Part shown: positions 1-5,141 of the stretch, piece by piece | Layout: each line of letters begins with the position of its first letter | How positions within the stretch are numbered: position 1 is the stretch's first letter | Assembly (NCBI GenBank): GCA_028713875.1 | Contig: JAQTNM010000121.1 | Span: forward strand, 1 to 5,141 | Source of the DNA: Candidatus Omnitrophota bacterium | GTDB taxonomy: Bacteria > Omnitrophota > Gorgyraeia > Gygaellales > Profunditerraquicolaceae | Direction of reading: 5' to 3' | Length of the DNA stretch: 5,141 nt | Notes under the pieces: model-generated | What the model was told of the DNA's origin: nothing | Seen by the model: the letters and a program-made list of their open reading frames with translations, nothing else | Database searches by the model: none | Made by a program: the position numbers and the translations under genes

Positions 1-2
1 GA

Positions 3-1436
3 TTATCTCCCGAATACTTCTTTGAAGATCGCGTCGGAAATATTGCCGGCCAGCAGCCTGTTGCCTTTATCAGTACAATGCCCGAAGTCTCCTCCAAACA
101 TATCTCTAAAGTAGACCCGGTAGCCTTCTTTTTGTACAGCCTCCTTAAAAATTTTTTCATTATCTACAAAAATAATACCGGAGGCATCATCTTCAAAAAT
201 CTTCATCAAAGGGGCGATGCTGCGCATCGGGTATTGCACGCAAATAAGCTTTACGTTCCGTTTATCCAGGATCTTTCTAAGCCTATGGTAGTTGCTGGCC
301 GTAACAGGGTTAAATCCGCCCGTCCGCAATTCATAGGCCTTACGGTAATACTCATTTGCAAGGGCCTCTTGGCCTTCCTCCTGATACAACAAGGCCAATG
401 AACCATACATCCTGTCATCATTGGGATTAAGGGCGATGCCTTGCTTGAAGAGCTCTTCGGCCAAAGAGTATTTGCCTTGTAATTGATACAACCTGCCCAA
501 ATCAGCGTAACATATCGGATTTCCGGGATCAGCTGCAATTCCTTGTTTAAATGTCTCTTCAGCCAGAGAGTATTTGCCTTCGGCCTTGTACCTCCTGCCC
601 AAATCAGCGTAACATATCGGATTTCCGGGATCAGCTGCAATTCCTTGTTTAAGCGCTTCTTTGGCCAGGGAGTATTTGCCCTGCAATATGTAAGCTTCGC
701 CAAGGCCAACATAAAAGCGGGAATCATTAGGGTTAAGGGCAATGCCTTGCCTGAGTGTTTCTTCAGCCAGAGAGTATTTGCCCTGTAACAGATACGTTTC
801 GCCAAGGTCAGCATAATAATCAGGCCCCCTGCCGGGGGCTGCTGCATATTTCTCTGAATTATCCCGCAGGGCAGACGACTCCCGGCAGGAAATACGCGCA
901 TATGTTTGCCTGTGGCTTGAGTGCATTGTTTGATACTTGGCATTAATATGCAGCCAAATGAGCCTGGCAAGCTTATATACCTTAAGTGACCGCATGAAAA
1001 GGATGGTTTTAGAGAAGGTTTCCGGTTCAAAAGGCATATGCGCTGCTCCGTCATTTATCCCCATCATAGCAACAACCATATCGGGATGATAAATAGAAAG
1101 ATACTGGTTTATACTGTCAAGTATGGCTGAGCTATTTGTCCCCCCTAATCCTTTATTTATTACGCTGAATGTGACCCCCCCTTTGCGTTGATTAAGAGCT
1201 TCTTCTAGGAATTGGGGGTATTCACTCTGCGTGGTGGATTCGCCAATGCAGAGTATGCGGTAGGTGCCTTTGTGTTTGAGGGACTGCTGATTCCTGTATT
1301 CCTGCAGGGAAAGGATAATGAAACCGCCTAGGCGTAAACCTGCCTCCAGAATAATAAGAGCAAGACAGATCCCAAAAAGGATAAGGAAAATTCTGTGTAG
1401 TAATGAAATACGGGGTTTAGCGGGCTGATCGGACAT
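3..1436 (-). CDS. Membrane-anchored SGNH/GDSL-like hydrolase with an internal TPR array
   Basis: A 477-residue protein. A hydrophobic segment at about 15-43 with EAGLRLGG after its core is typical of the N-terminal anchor of envelope SGNH hydrolases. The fold's catalytic blocks can be read in order: block I ILCIGESTT (61-69, nucleophile Ser67, GES in place of GDS); block II NKGLGGTNS (94-102, oxyanion Gly99); block III MGIND (125-129, Asn128); block V DFGH (450-453, Asp450 and His453). Between blocks III and V, residues 205-372 form five 34-residue TPR units, preceded by a Pro/Gly linker (AAAPGRGP, 198-205). The hydrolase fold resumes with RLRKILDKRNVKLICVQYP (385-403). Family members remove or transfer acyl groups on lipids, glycans or peptidoglycan; the substrate here is unknown. 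The ATG has no visible Shine-Dalgarno, but no better start precedes the anchor. The TAA stop lies 2 nt from the window edge, so nothing downstream is visible. Confidence 0.88.
   Translation of the reverse strand: MSDQPAKPRISLLHRIFLILFGICLALIILEAGLRLGGFIILSLQEYRNQQSLKHKGTYRILCIGESTTQSEYPQFLEEALNQRKGGVTFSVINKGLGGTNSSAILDSINQYLSIYHPDMVVAMMGINDGAAHMPFEPETFSKTILFMRSLKVYKLARLIWLHINAKYQTMHSSHRQTYARISCRESSALRDNSEKYAAAPGRGPDYYADLGETYLLQGKYSLAEETLRQGIALNPNDSRFYVGLGEAYILQGKYSLAKEALKQGIAADPGNPICYADLGRRYKAEGKYSLAEETFKQGIAADPGNPICYADLGRLYQLQGKYSLAEELFKQGIALNPNDDRMYGSLALLYQEEGQEALANEYYRKAYELRTGGFNPVTASNYHRLRKILDKRNVKLICVQYPMRSIAPLMKIFEDDASGIIFVDNEKIFKEAVQKEGYRVYFRDMFGGDFGHCTDKGNRLLAGNISDAIFKEVFGR
321..824 (-). 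repeat. Five-unit TPR-coding array, 102-nt period
   Basis: Five tandem 102-nt units encode TPRs at residues 205-236 (first unit slightly short), 237-270, 271-304, 305-338 and 339-372 of the SGNH protein. Units 1-4 share the core GKYSLA followed by a KQGIA- or RQGIA-type helix B and an NP or DP end. Unit 5 (QEEGQEALANEYYRKAYEL) has diverged. The near-identity of units 1-4 points to recent expansion by unequal exchange. TPR arrays usually bind protein partners or organise complexes; the partner here is unknown. Confidence 0.9.
492..652. repeat. Perfect 59-bp direct repeat within the TPR array
   Basis: Positions 492-550 and 594-652 are identical over 59 bases, offset by exactly 102 nt (one TPR unit). 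They encode the helix B end, the linker and the helix A start (KQGIAADPGNPICYADLGR) at residues of about 263-281 and 297-315. Synonymous positions match too, so this reflects recent duplication or gene conversion, not only protein-level selection. Confidence 0.95.
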
Positions 1437-1475
1437 TTTGACTGTGTTGTTTTTTGCTATTTTACCATAGTTTTG
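1437..1475 (-). other. 39-nt gap before the SGNH gene, no ribosome binding site
   Basis: This is the longest gap in the window. It is A-rich on the coding strand and lacks any AGGAGG-like sequence before the ATG at 1436. It contains the second copy of the 15-bp repeat and a tiny ATG-GTA-AAA-TAG reading frame (1468-1457). A TAAAAT hexamer (1464-1459) could be a -10 element, but no matching -35 lies 16-18 nt upstream, so no promoter is called. No terminator hairpin with a T-run is present. Confidence 0.6.
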
Positions 1476-1485
1476 CTATTTCACC
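1452..1485. repeat. Imperfect 15-bp direct repeat spanning the DUF2892 stop codon
   Basis: Positions 1452-1466 and 1471-1485 match at 14 of 15 bases with a 19-nt period. On the minus strand each copy reads GGTRAAATAGCAAAA (R is G or A). The upstream copy holds the last two sense codons and TAG stop of the DUF2892 gene; the second copy repeats this pattern in the gap before the SGNH gene. It looks like a small slippage duplication. Confidence 0.8.
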
Positions 1486-1658
1486 CCGGATTTCTTCAAT
1501 ATCCACATCATCGGGCACCAGTTGGTAAAAGCCGACTGGAACAGGTTCAAGCCGACAAATGCGGTGAACCATAGCCAATTAAGGTTTACGTAATAAGCCA
1601 GGATAAGGCTGGCCAGGATAAAAAACCCGGCTATGCCGCGCAATATTCTATCCATCAT
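1476..1658 (-). CDS. Small two-helix membrane protein, DUF2892 family
   Basis: A 60-residue integral membrane protein: short N-terminus MMDRILRG, first helix about 9-23, a brief NLN turn (25-27), second helix about 28-44, then NWCPMMWILKKSG (46-58). The NR/DR-x-x-RG start and the CP motif following the second helix are the marks of DUF2892, also seen as the membrane tail of YgaP-like rhodanese proteins. No enzyme domain is fused here, and the length is usual for stand-alone members. Its biochemical role is not known; the conserved Cys48 could be redox- or metal-related, but that is speculation. Tandem ATG codons occur at 1658 and 1655; the AGGAGG at 1665-1670 gives a 6-nt spacer to the first and 9 to the second, and the first is chosen. 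It starts 15 nt after the barrel gene, so it belongs to the same operon. Confidence 0.85.
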   Translation of the reverse strand: MMDRILRGIAGFFILASLILAYYVNLNWLWFTAFVGLNLFQSAFTNWCPMMWILKKSGVK

Positions 1659-1664
1659 AACCTG

Positions 1665-1670
1665 CCTCCT
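1665..1670 (-). promoter_or_regulatory. Shine-Dalgarno for the DUF2892 gene
   Basis: The minus strand reads AGGAGG in the 15-nt gap after the barrel gene's TAA. The 6-nt spacer to the ATG at 1658 favours that codon over the adjacent ATG at 1655. Confidence 0.85.
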
Positions 1671-1673
1671 TTT

Positions 1674-2960
1674 TTAAAAACCATACCGCAGCCGCACAAA
1701 GATATTCTTGTTCTTTTTCATCTGGCCGAAATCCGTATAGTCTTCGGCGCCCCAGGGTATATTCACCCCGCTTGTAATCTTCCACTGGTCGGTCAGAGCG
1801 TACTCCACGGAAAACCTCAGGTAACCGTCATTATTGGAAGGCGAATAAAAATTGAACAATGAAACCTTCACTGTCTGGTTCTTGAAGAGCTTGGTTATAC
1901 GCTGGGTGATAATATGCTTATATTCATCATAGGCAATGTCCTGCGGAAGGAGCGAGCGCTTATAGGCGGCGTACTCCAGCATCTGCTCATAATAATACTG
2001 GAAACCGACTCTTAAATCATTACCCAGGTCCTTCTCATAGCCGGCCATGAACCTTACGGAAGAATTTTCAATAAGCCGGTTATCTCCTCTGGGGTCTTCA
2101 GGCGAGCGCAGGTAGGCGCCTTCCACATTGCCGATACCTCCCAGGAACTCGCCCCTTAAGCTTGCCCCGTATACGTCCTGGCGCTCGTAATAAAGCTGCC
2201 TGGCTGCCTCGTTTTTATAACTGCGGGCGATCTGGTCAAACCCCCTGAATAAATAAATGGCCGCTTCAGTGCTGCCGAAATTACGGTAGAGGCGCCCGGC
2301 ATATTCAAAATTTTTGGCCTCCTGCCCTGGCTCAACCAGGTAGCGCTGCGGATCGTTCCCGGAAATCCCGCCCTGAAAGCTGTCAAAGAAGGAAAGCCTG
2401 TTACCGTCAGGCATGGTATTAGGCGTAAAAAGCGGGATAACAATAAAGTCAAAATTAACCAGGTCAGGGTATAGAGATATTTTCAGCGCATCCGAAGGTT
2501 TCTTCAGGTATTCGTCATCGCGGCCCATATAAAAGGAAACGTAATCCTTGGGGAAGACGTCGTTAATGAACAGGTAGTCTCCCGTGCCCCAGGTGAGCAC
2601 CTGGCGGCCCACCTTGACGTCCATTAATTGGGCAGGCGTAAAGGAAAGGTTTGCCTCGCGTAATTCAAAATCTGTCCTGCCTGCGAAATATTCGTCAACC
2701 GTAAAATCGCCCTTGAAACGGAACACTCCCTGCCAGCGCGACAATAAATTCTCTCCCTGGAAGTTATACTGGGTTTTAAGCTGCAGGCGCTCTTCCGCCA
2801 TATTGTAATTACTGTGTTTGGCAGGATCATTCTGGCTGACCACCCCGCCAAAAGCCCCTTCCAGGAAACCATGCCAGCCGGAGAATTCCGCGAAAGCAGA
2901 TTTTGAAGGAATAAGCAGCAGAAAAGCCGCAAAGAGGATTTTGATTTTTTTAACGGCCAT
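1674..2960 (-). CDS. Outer-membrane beta-barrel protein, DUF1302-like
   Basis: A 428-residue predicted outer-membrane protein. The signal peptide is clear: basic MAVKKIK, hydrophobic core at 8-17, probable cleavage after AFA at 22-24. The mature part alternates short amphipathic strands with polar turns, is rich in Tyr, Phe, Gly and Asp, has no cysteine, and ends in FVRLRYGF. A terminal Phe on an aromatic last strand is the usual signal for BAM-dependent insertion. VGRQVLTWGTGDYLFINDVF (117-136) strongly resembles the conserved block of DUF1302-type barrels, which occur elsewhere with DUF1329 (LolA/LolB-like) proteins and MMPL pumps. The ATG lies 1 nt after the preceding stop, with its Shine-Dalgarno inside that gene. 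A role as the outer-membrane end of a lipid-export route is inferred. A general porin, or an alginate-export-like barrel, is the alternative. Confidence 0.82.
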   Translation of the reverse strand: MAVKKIKILFAAFLLLIPSKSAFAEFSGWHGFLEGAFGGVVSQNDPAKHSNYNMAEERLQLKTQYNFQGENLLSRWQGVFRFKGDFTVDEYFAGRTDFELREANLSFTPAQLMDVKVGRQVLTWGTGDYLFINDVFPKDYVSFYMGRDDEYLKKPSDALKISLYPDLVNFDFIVIPLFTPNTMPDGNRLSFFDSFQGGISGNDPQRYLVEPGQEAKNFEYAGRLYRNFGSTEAAIYLFRGFDQIARSYKNEAARQLYYERQDVYGASLRGEFLGGIGNVEGAYLRSPEDPRGDNRLIENSSVRFMAGYEKDLGNDLRVGFQYYYEQMLEYAAYKRSLLPQDIAYDEYKHIITQRITKLFKNQTVKVSLFNFYSPSNNDGYLRFSVEYALTDQWKITSGVNIPWGAEDYTDFGQMKKNKNIFVRLRYGF

Positions 2961-2961
2961 G

Positions 2962-3750
2962 CTATCCCCTTATCCACTGCGCAGGAGGATTGCGCAGGTA
3001 CCTTTCGGTAAAGATGCTGTCATTGATGCCGATATCGTAGGAAACATCCGTAAAGTCCGCGACGGTAGAAGAGCCGGAATTAAGGTCCCTGGCAGTCATT
3101 TTTACTATCGTAGGATAACCCTGAATATCTTTTACCTGTGTTGCCTCCACTATGCGGTAAAGCCTGCCTTCCTTATCATAATATTCGGCCTTTACCGGAA
3201 TAAAATTCTTCTTGTCCACCCAGACCTTGTAATAGGAAAACTCCACCTGGTCGGCATCCTTGGGCGTATTCTTCAGGATGTAAGCATCGCCATCGCTTGA
3301 CAGAAGTTCATGGTTATCCAGGTTTACGCTGCGGCCTGAAACATCCTCATAAAGGAAATTCGTGCCGGCAAAACTGGAGCGTTTATCCGAAGCCGCTACC
3401 CGGCGCACAAGGTCAAGAGCCGGCAGGTAAAGCCAGCGGTCATCATCTTTTCCCAGGTGCTTCCAGACGATATAGGACATTCCCTTAACATCGCTGGGCC
3501 TATGGAAGTATACGTAATATTTCTGTTCTCCGTTATCCGAGATATTGAAACGTAAAATCGTCATCTGTCGCTCACGCATGCGGCCCTGAGCATCGGTTAT
3601 GACCATTTTTACGTAAGAACGGCCGTCTTTGCCCTGGTAATAGGCCATATGGCTTGCTTTAGCGGCGATCTGGTCAGCGCTCATCTGGGCATATGCGTAG
3701 CTTATGCCCGCGGCGAGTAAAAACGCGATCATTGACGTTAATTTTTTCAT
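2962..3750 (-). CDS. LolA-like periplasmic protein (outer membrane lipoprotein-sorting protein family)
   Basis: A 262-residue secreted protein with a signal peptide (MKK, hydrophobic core at about 7-17, probable cleavage after AYA at 19-21). No lipobox cysteine is visible, so a soluble periplasmic protein is expected. The body matches the LolA-like 'outer membrane lipoprotein-sorting' family (the group covered by Pfam LolA_like, related in fold to LolA/LolB). The features are a run of beta-strands carrying YVYFHRPSDVKGMSYIVW (79-96), RWLYLPALDLVRRV (105-118) and the hallmark SSFAGTNFLYEDVSGR (125-140). Family members are thought to bind lipid or acyl chains in a half-barrel and often sit next to RND/MMPL pumps, as here. 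The start is the ATG at 3750, placed by a perfect AGGAGG. The stop is TAG, 1 nt before the next gene, so translational coupling is likely. A role as carrier between pump and outer membrane is inferred. Confidence 0.88.
   Translation of the reverse strand: MKKLTSMIAFLLAAGISYAYAQMSADQIAAKASHMAYYQGKDGRSYVKMVITDAQGRMRERQMTILRFNISDNGEQKYYVYFHRPSDVKGMSYIVWKHLGKDDDRWLYLPALDLVRRVAASDKRSSFAGTNFLYEDVSGRSVNLDNHELLSSDGDAYILKNTPKDADQVEFSYYKVWVDKKNFIPVKAEYYDKEGRLYRIVEATQVKDIQGYPTIVKMTARDLNSGSSTVADFTDVSYDIGINDSIFTERYLRNPPAQWIRG
2965..2971 (-). promoter_or_regulatory. Shine-Dalgarno for the beta-barrel gene, inside the preceding gene's end
   Basis: The minus strand reads AAGGGGA, overlapping the last codons of the LolA-like gene. 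Its TAG stop and one base separate it from the ATG at 2960. Ribosomes finishing the carrier gene are well placed to start the barrel gene. Confidence 0.7.
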
Positions 3751-3756
3751 CTTATT

Positions 3757-3763
3757 CCCTCCT
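3757..3763 (-). promoter_or_regulatory. Shine-Dalgarno for the LolA-like gene
   Basis: The minus strand reads AGGAGGG, with 6-7 nt to the ATG at 3750. It lies in the 15-nt gap after the RND gene's TAA and fixes the start immediately before the signal peptide. Confidence 0.85.
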
Positions 3764-3765
3764 GC

Positions 3766-5141
3766 TTAGTTTTTGGTGAAGAAACATTTTCTCATCTTGG
3801 AAACAAAGAAACACAAAATAGACAAGAGCCCCACGCTGCCTATCGCTATCAGCGTCGCTATATTCCAGCGTGTCCCGGTATAAGCTACCAGCACATAGGC
3901 AATGCCTGCGGCAATAACTAAAGACATCAAAAGGCACTGCGAACAGGAACGCAGAAACCTGTTTGAAGGCTCATAAAAGATCACCCCCGGATGCATGGAA
4001 ACTATTGCCGGCAGGATAATGAGCGTGCCGGCACTGGCGAATAACATGATGGCGAACATAAAGAAACCGACCGTATTATACGGCACCAGCGGAGAAATGA
4101 AAAGCGGCAGGAATCCGATGGAAATAACCAGGGCATTTCGCAGGATCGCCCGGTAAGGAGTGAGGAACATCTCTTCGGACGTATCTTTCCAGTTACCCTT
4201 TAGCGCGTATATTGCCTTGGCGCGCTCCACAAAATGAATGGCAAAATCAATTGCCAGCCCCAGCGTAAGCGCGGAAAGCACTGCCACCGGCATATCATAT
4301 TCCTTGCCGGTAAGCCCCAGAGATCCGTATATAAAAAGCACGGTAACGGTCAGGGGAACCATAGACACAAGCGCAGCCACCACCGAACGCAGGAGTATGG
4401 TCATCATAAGCAAAACAATAAAGAAGCTGCCGATAAAATTCCAGAGCATGCCCACGACCATCTTATCCTGCCAGACCATATTGATATACGTAAGACCGGA
4501 CCAGTTATGCGAAATCTGATAAGGCGCGGGATTCTCCTCCAGGAATTTTTCCGTATCGCGCTTGACTTGCGCCATTACCTGATTATCCCCGCTTTTTAAC
4601 TGCAGCCAGAGGTTTGCCTTTGAATAATCGGGATTGACAAAATGGAAAAGGTCATCCGGCTTATGGGAATTCTCAAATGACAAAAGGCACTGCGCCACTG
4701 CCGGCTTGGTCGCCGGAATTGTATTATAGGCCTTATCTCCCCCCATCAGTTCGTAATAGACCTTCCTGGCTACGTCTGCTACCGAAGTGGATTTGCCGAC
4801 CTGGCCTTCCTTGTAAAGATAATCCTGGAGCTTTTCCATATAGACGAGCATTTCCGGCTCTTTAAAAACCTCGGCACTTTTGTCTTTTGCCTCAAAAATA
4901 AGGTACACGCTGTAAGTGCCGCCGAAATGCTTATTCAAAACAGTATCCGCGATGCGGATGGGGTGACGGCTGGCAAACCACTTTGTGGGGTTGTCATTGA
5001 TGCGTATCCTGGTTATGCCGTAAATGGATATCACGATAACGGCGAGCGTTGCCACGAGGAATACGCGCCAGCGCCGTACAGTCAGCCGACCCAAGGCCAC
5101 CAGGAATTTGGAGAAGCCGCTATCCTTTAATTCTTCATGGG
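3766..5141 (-). CDS. RND/MMPL-family inner-membrane transporter, C-terminal half (5' end outside window)
   Basis: This is the second half of an RND-superfamily pump of the MMPL/hopanoid-exporter-like type, which moves lipids or hydrophobic molecules out of the inner membrane using proton flow. The frame stays open to the window edge. A GTG at 5100 could be taken as a start, but 13 more in-frame codons precede it (HEELKDSGFSKFL), so the gene is cut by the window. Counting from that GTG, there is a helix at about 12-29 (the TM7 equivalent), a periplasmic loop at about 33-215, then a run of membrane helices at about 216-368. These include GLAIDFAIHFVER at 281-293, whose Asp285 sits where the TM10 proton-relay acid lies in MmpL-type proteins. 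After the usual last helix come about 75 more residues with two further hydrophobic segments (about 388-407 and 413-433) and a CSQC motif at 386-389. The stop is TAA, 15 nt before the next gene. The family call is firm; the substrate is unknown. Confidence 0.9.
   Translation of the reverse strand, partial: HEELKDSGFSKFLVALGRLTVRRWRVFLVATLAVIVISIYGITRIRINDNPTKWFASRHPIRIADTVLNKHFGGTYSVYLIFEAKDKSAEVFKEPEMLVYMEKLQDYLYKEGQVGKSTSVADVARKVYYELMGGDKAYNTIPATKPAVAQCLLSFENSHKPDDLFHFVNPDYSKANLWLQLKSGDNQVMAQVKRDTEKFLEENPAPYQISHNWSGLTYINMVWQDKMVVGMLWNFIGSFFIVLLMMTILLRSVVAALVSMVPLTVTVLFIYGSLGLTGKEYDMPVAVLSALTLGLAIDFAIHFVERAKAIYALKGNWKDTSEEMFLTPYRAILRNALVISIGFLPLFISPLVPYNTVGFFMFAIMLFASAGTLIILPAIVSMHPGVIFYEPSNRFLRSCSQCLLMSLVIAAGIAYVLVAYTGTRWNIATLIAIGSVGLLSILCFFVSKMRKCFFTKN

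Noticed and set aside
824..839. GC-rich hairpin (GCCCCC, TGCC loop, GGGGGC) as a terminator
   Set aside because: It is inside the SGNH coding region, encodes the Pro/Gly linker before the TPRs, and has no T-run on either strand. It might slow transcription or translation, but nothing here shows that.
251..1054. 267-codon minus-strand open frame overlapping the SGNH/TPR gene
   Set aside because: It lies in another frame of the TPR region. It stays open because the 102-nt repeat is a multiple of three, so one stop-free unit gives a stop-free array. Its product has no recognisable domain, while the SGNH frame has all catalytic motifs.
1459..1499. Promoter for the SGNH gene (TAAAAT as -10 with TTGAAG as -35)
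   Set aside because: The spacer between the two hexamers is about 29 nt, far from 16-18, and the properly spaced positions read G-rich sequence unlike a -35.
1671..1680. TTTTTAAAAA palindrome between the barrel and DUF2892 genes as a terminator
   Set aside because: There is no GC stem, and it overlaps the barrel gene's last codons and the next gene's Shine-Dalgarno region; it is an A/T-rich junction only.
2818..3300. 160-codon plus-strand open frame
   Set aside because: It is antisense to the well-supported barrel and LolA-like genes, spans their junction, and has no recognisable motif or convincing ribosome binding site.
4234..4599. Plus-strand open frames antisense to the RND gene
   Set aside because: Low-complexity products rich in His, Lys and Arg that mirror membrane-helix codons on the other strand; typical shadow frames.
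5098..5100. GTG codon as the start of the RND gene
   Set aside because: The same frame continues without a stop to the window edge (13 more codons), and the protein starting here would be only the second half of an RND pump, so the true start is outside the window.
1..5141. CRISPR array, tRNA/rRNA genes, insertion sequence or att sites
   Set aside because: No regularly spaced repeats with unique spacers outside the TPR array, no tRNA-like cloverleaf or rRNA sequence, no transposase and no terminal inverted repeats were seen; almost all bases are coding.

Overview
The window is a compact, single-strand block: five genes, all on the minus strand, read from the right edge (5141) towards position 1. 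It suggests a diderm (Gram-negative-type) bacterium. There are two Sec-type signal peptides, an outer-membrane beta-barrel ending in phenylalanine, a LolA-like periplasmic protein and an RND/MMPL-type inner-membrane pump. The exact lineage cannot be fixed from the sequence. The gene content and style would fit an environmental phylum such as Omnitrophota or Desulfobacterota, but that is a guess.

Layout in transcription order: (1) 5141-3766, the C-terminal half of an RND/MMPL-family transporter whose N-terminal half lies outside the window; (2) 3750-2962, a secreted LolA-like 'outer membrane lipoprotein-sorting' protein; (3) 2960-1674, a secreted outer-membrane beta-barrel resembling the DUF1302 group; (4) 1658-1476, a 60-residue two-helix membrane protein of the DUF2892 type; (5) 1436-3, a membrane-anchored SGNH/GDSL hydrolase with five TPR repeats inserted between its catalytic blocks. 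The gaps are 15, 1, 15 and 39 nt. Genes 2, 3 and 4 have clear Shine-Dalgarno sequences; gene 5 does not. No stretch without a gene exceeds 39 nt.

Genes 1-3 supply one component for each envelope compartment: an inner-membrane pump, a periplasmic lipid-binding carrier and an outer-membrane barrel. The simplest reading is a trans-envelope export route for a lipid or other hydrophobic molecule. This is inferred from family knowledge and gene order; the cargo is unknown. The DUF2892 protein belongs to the same tight operon. The SGNH/TPR gene follows after a slightly longer gap without a ribosome binding site and may be an accessory envelope esterase/acyltransferase or an independently controlled gene.

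The most notable points are the TPR array nested inside the SGNH fold, a perfect 59-bp DNA repeat inside that array, an extra two-helix tail on the RND pump, and a 15-bp tandem duplication around the stop codon of gene 4, which sits in the same reading frame as gene 5.
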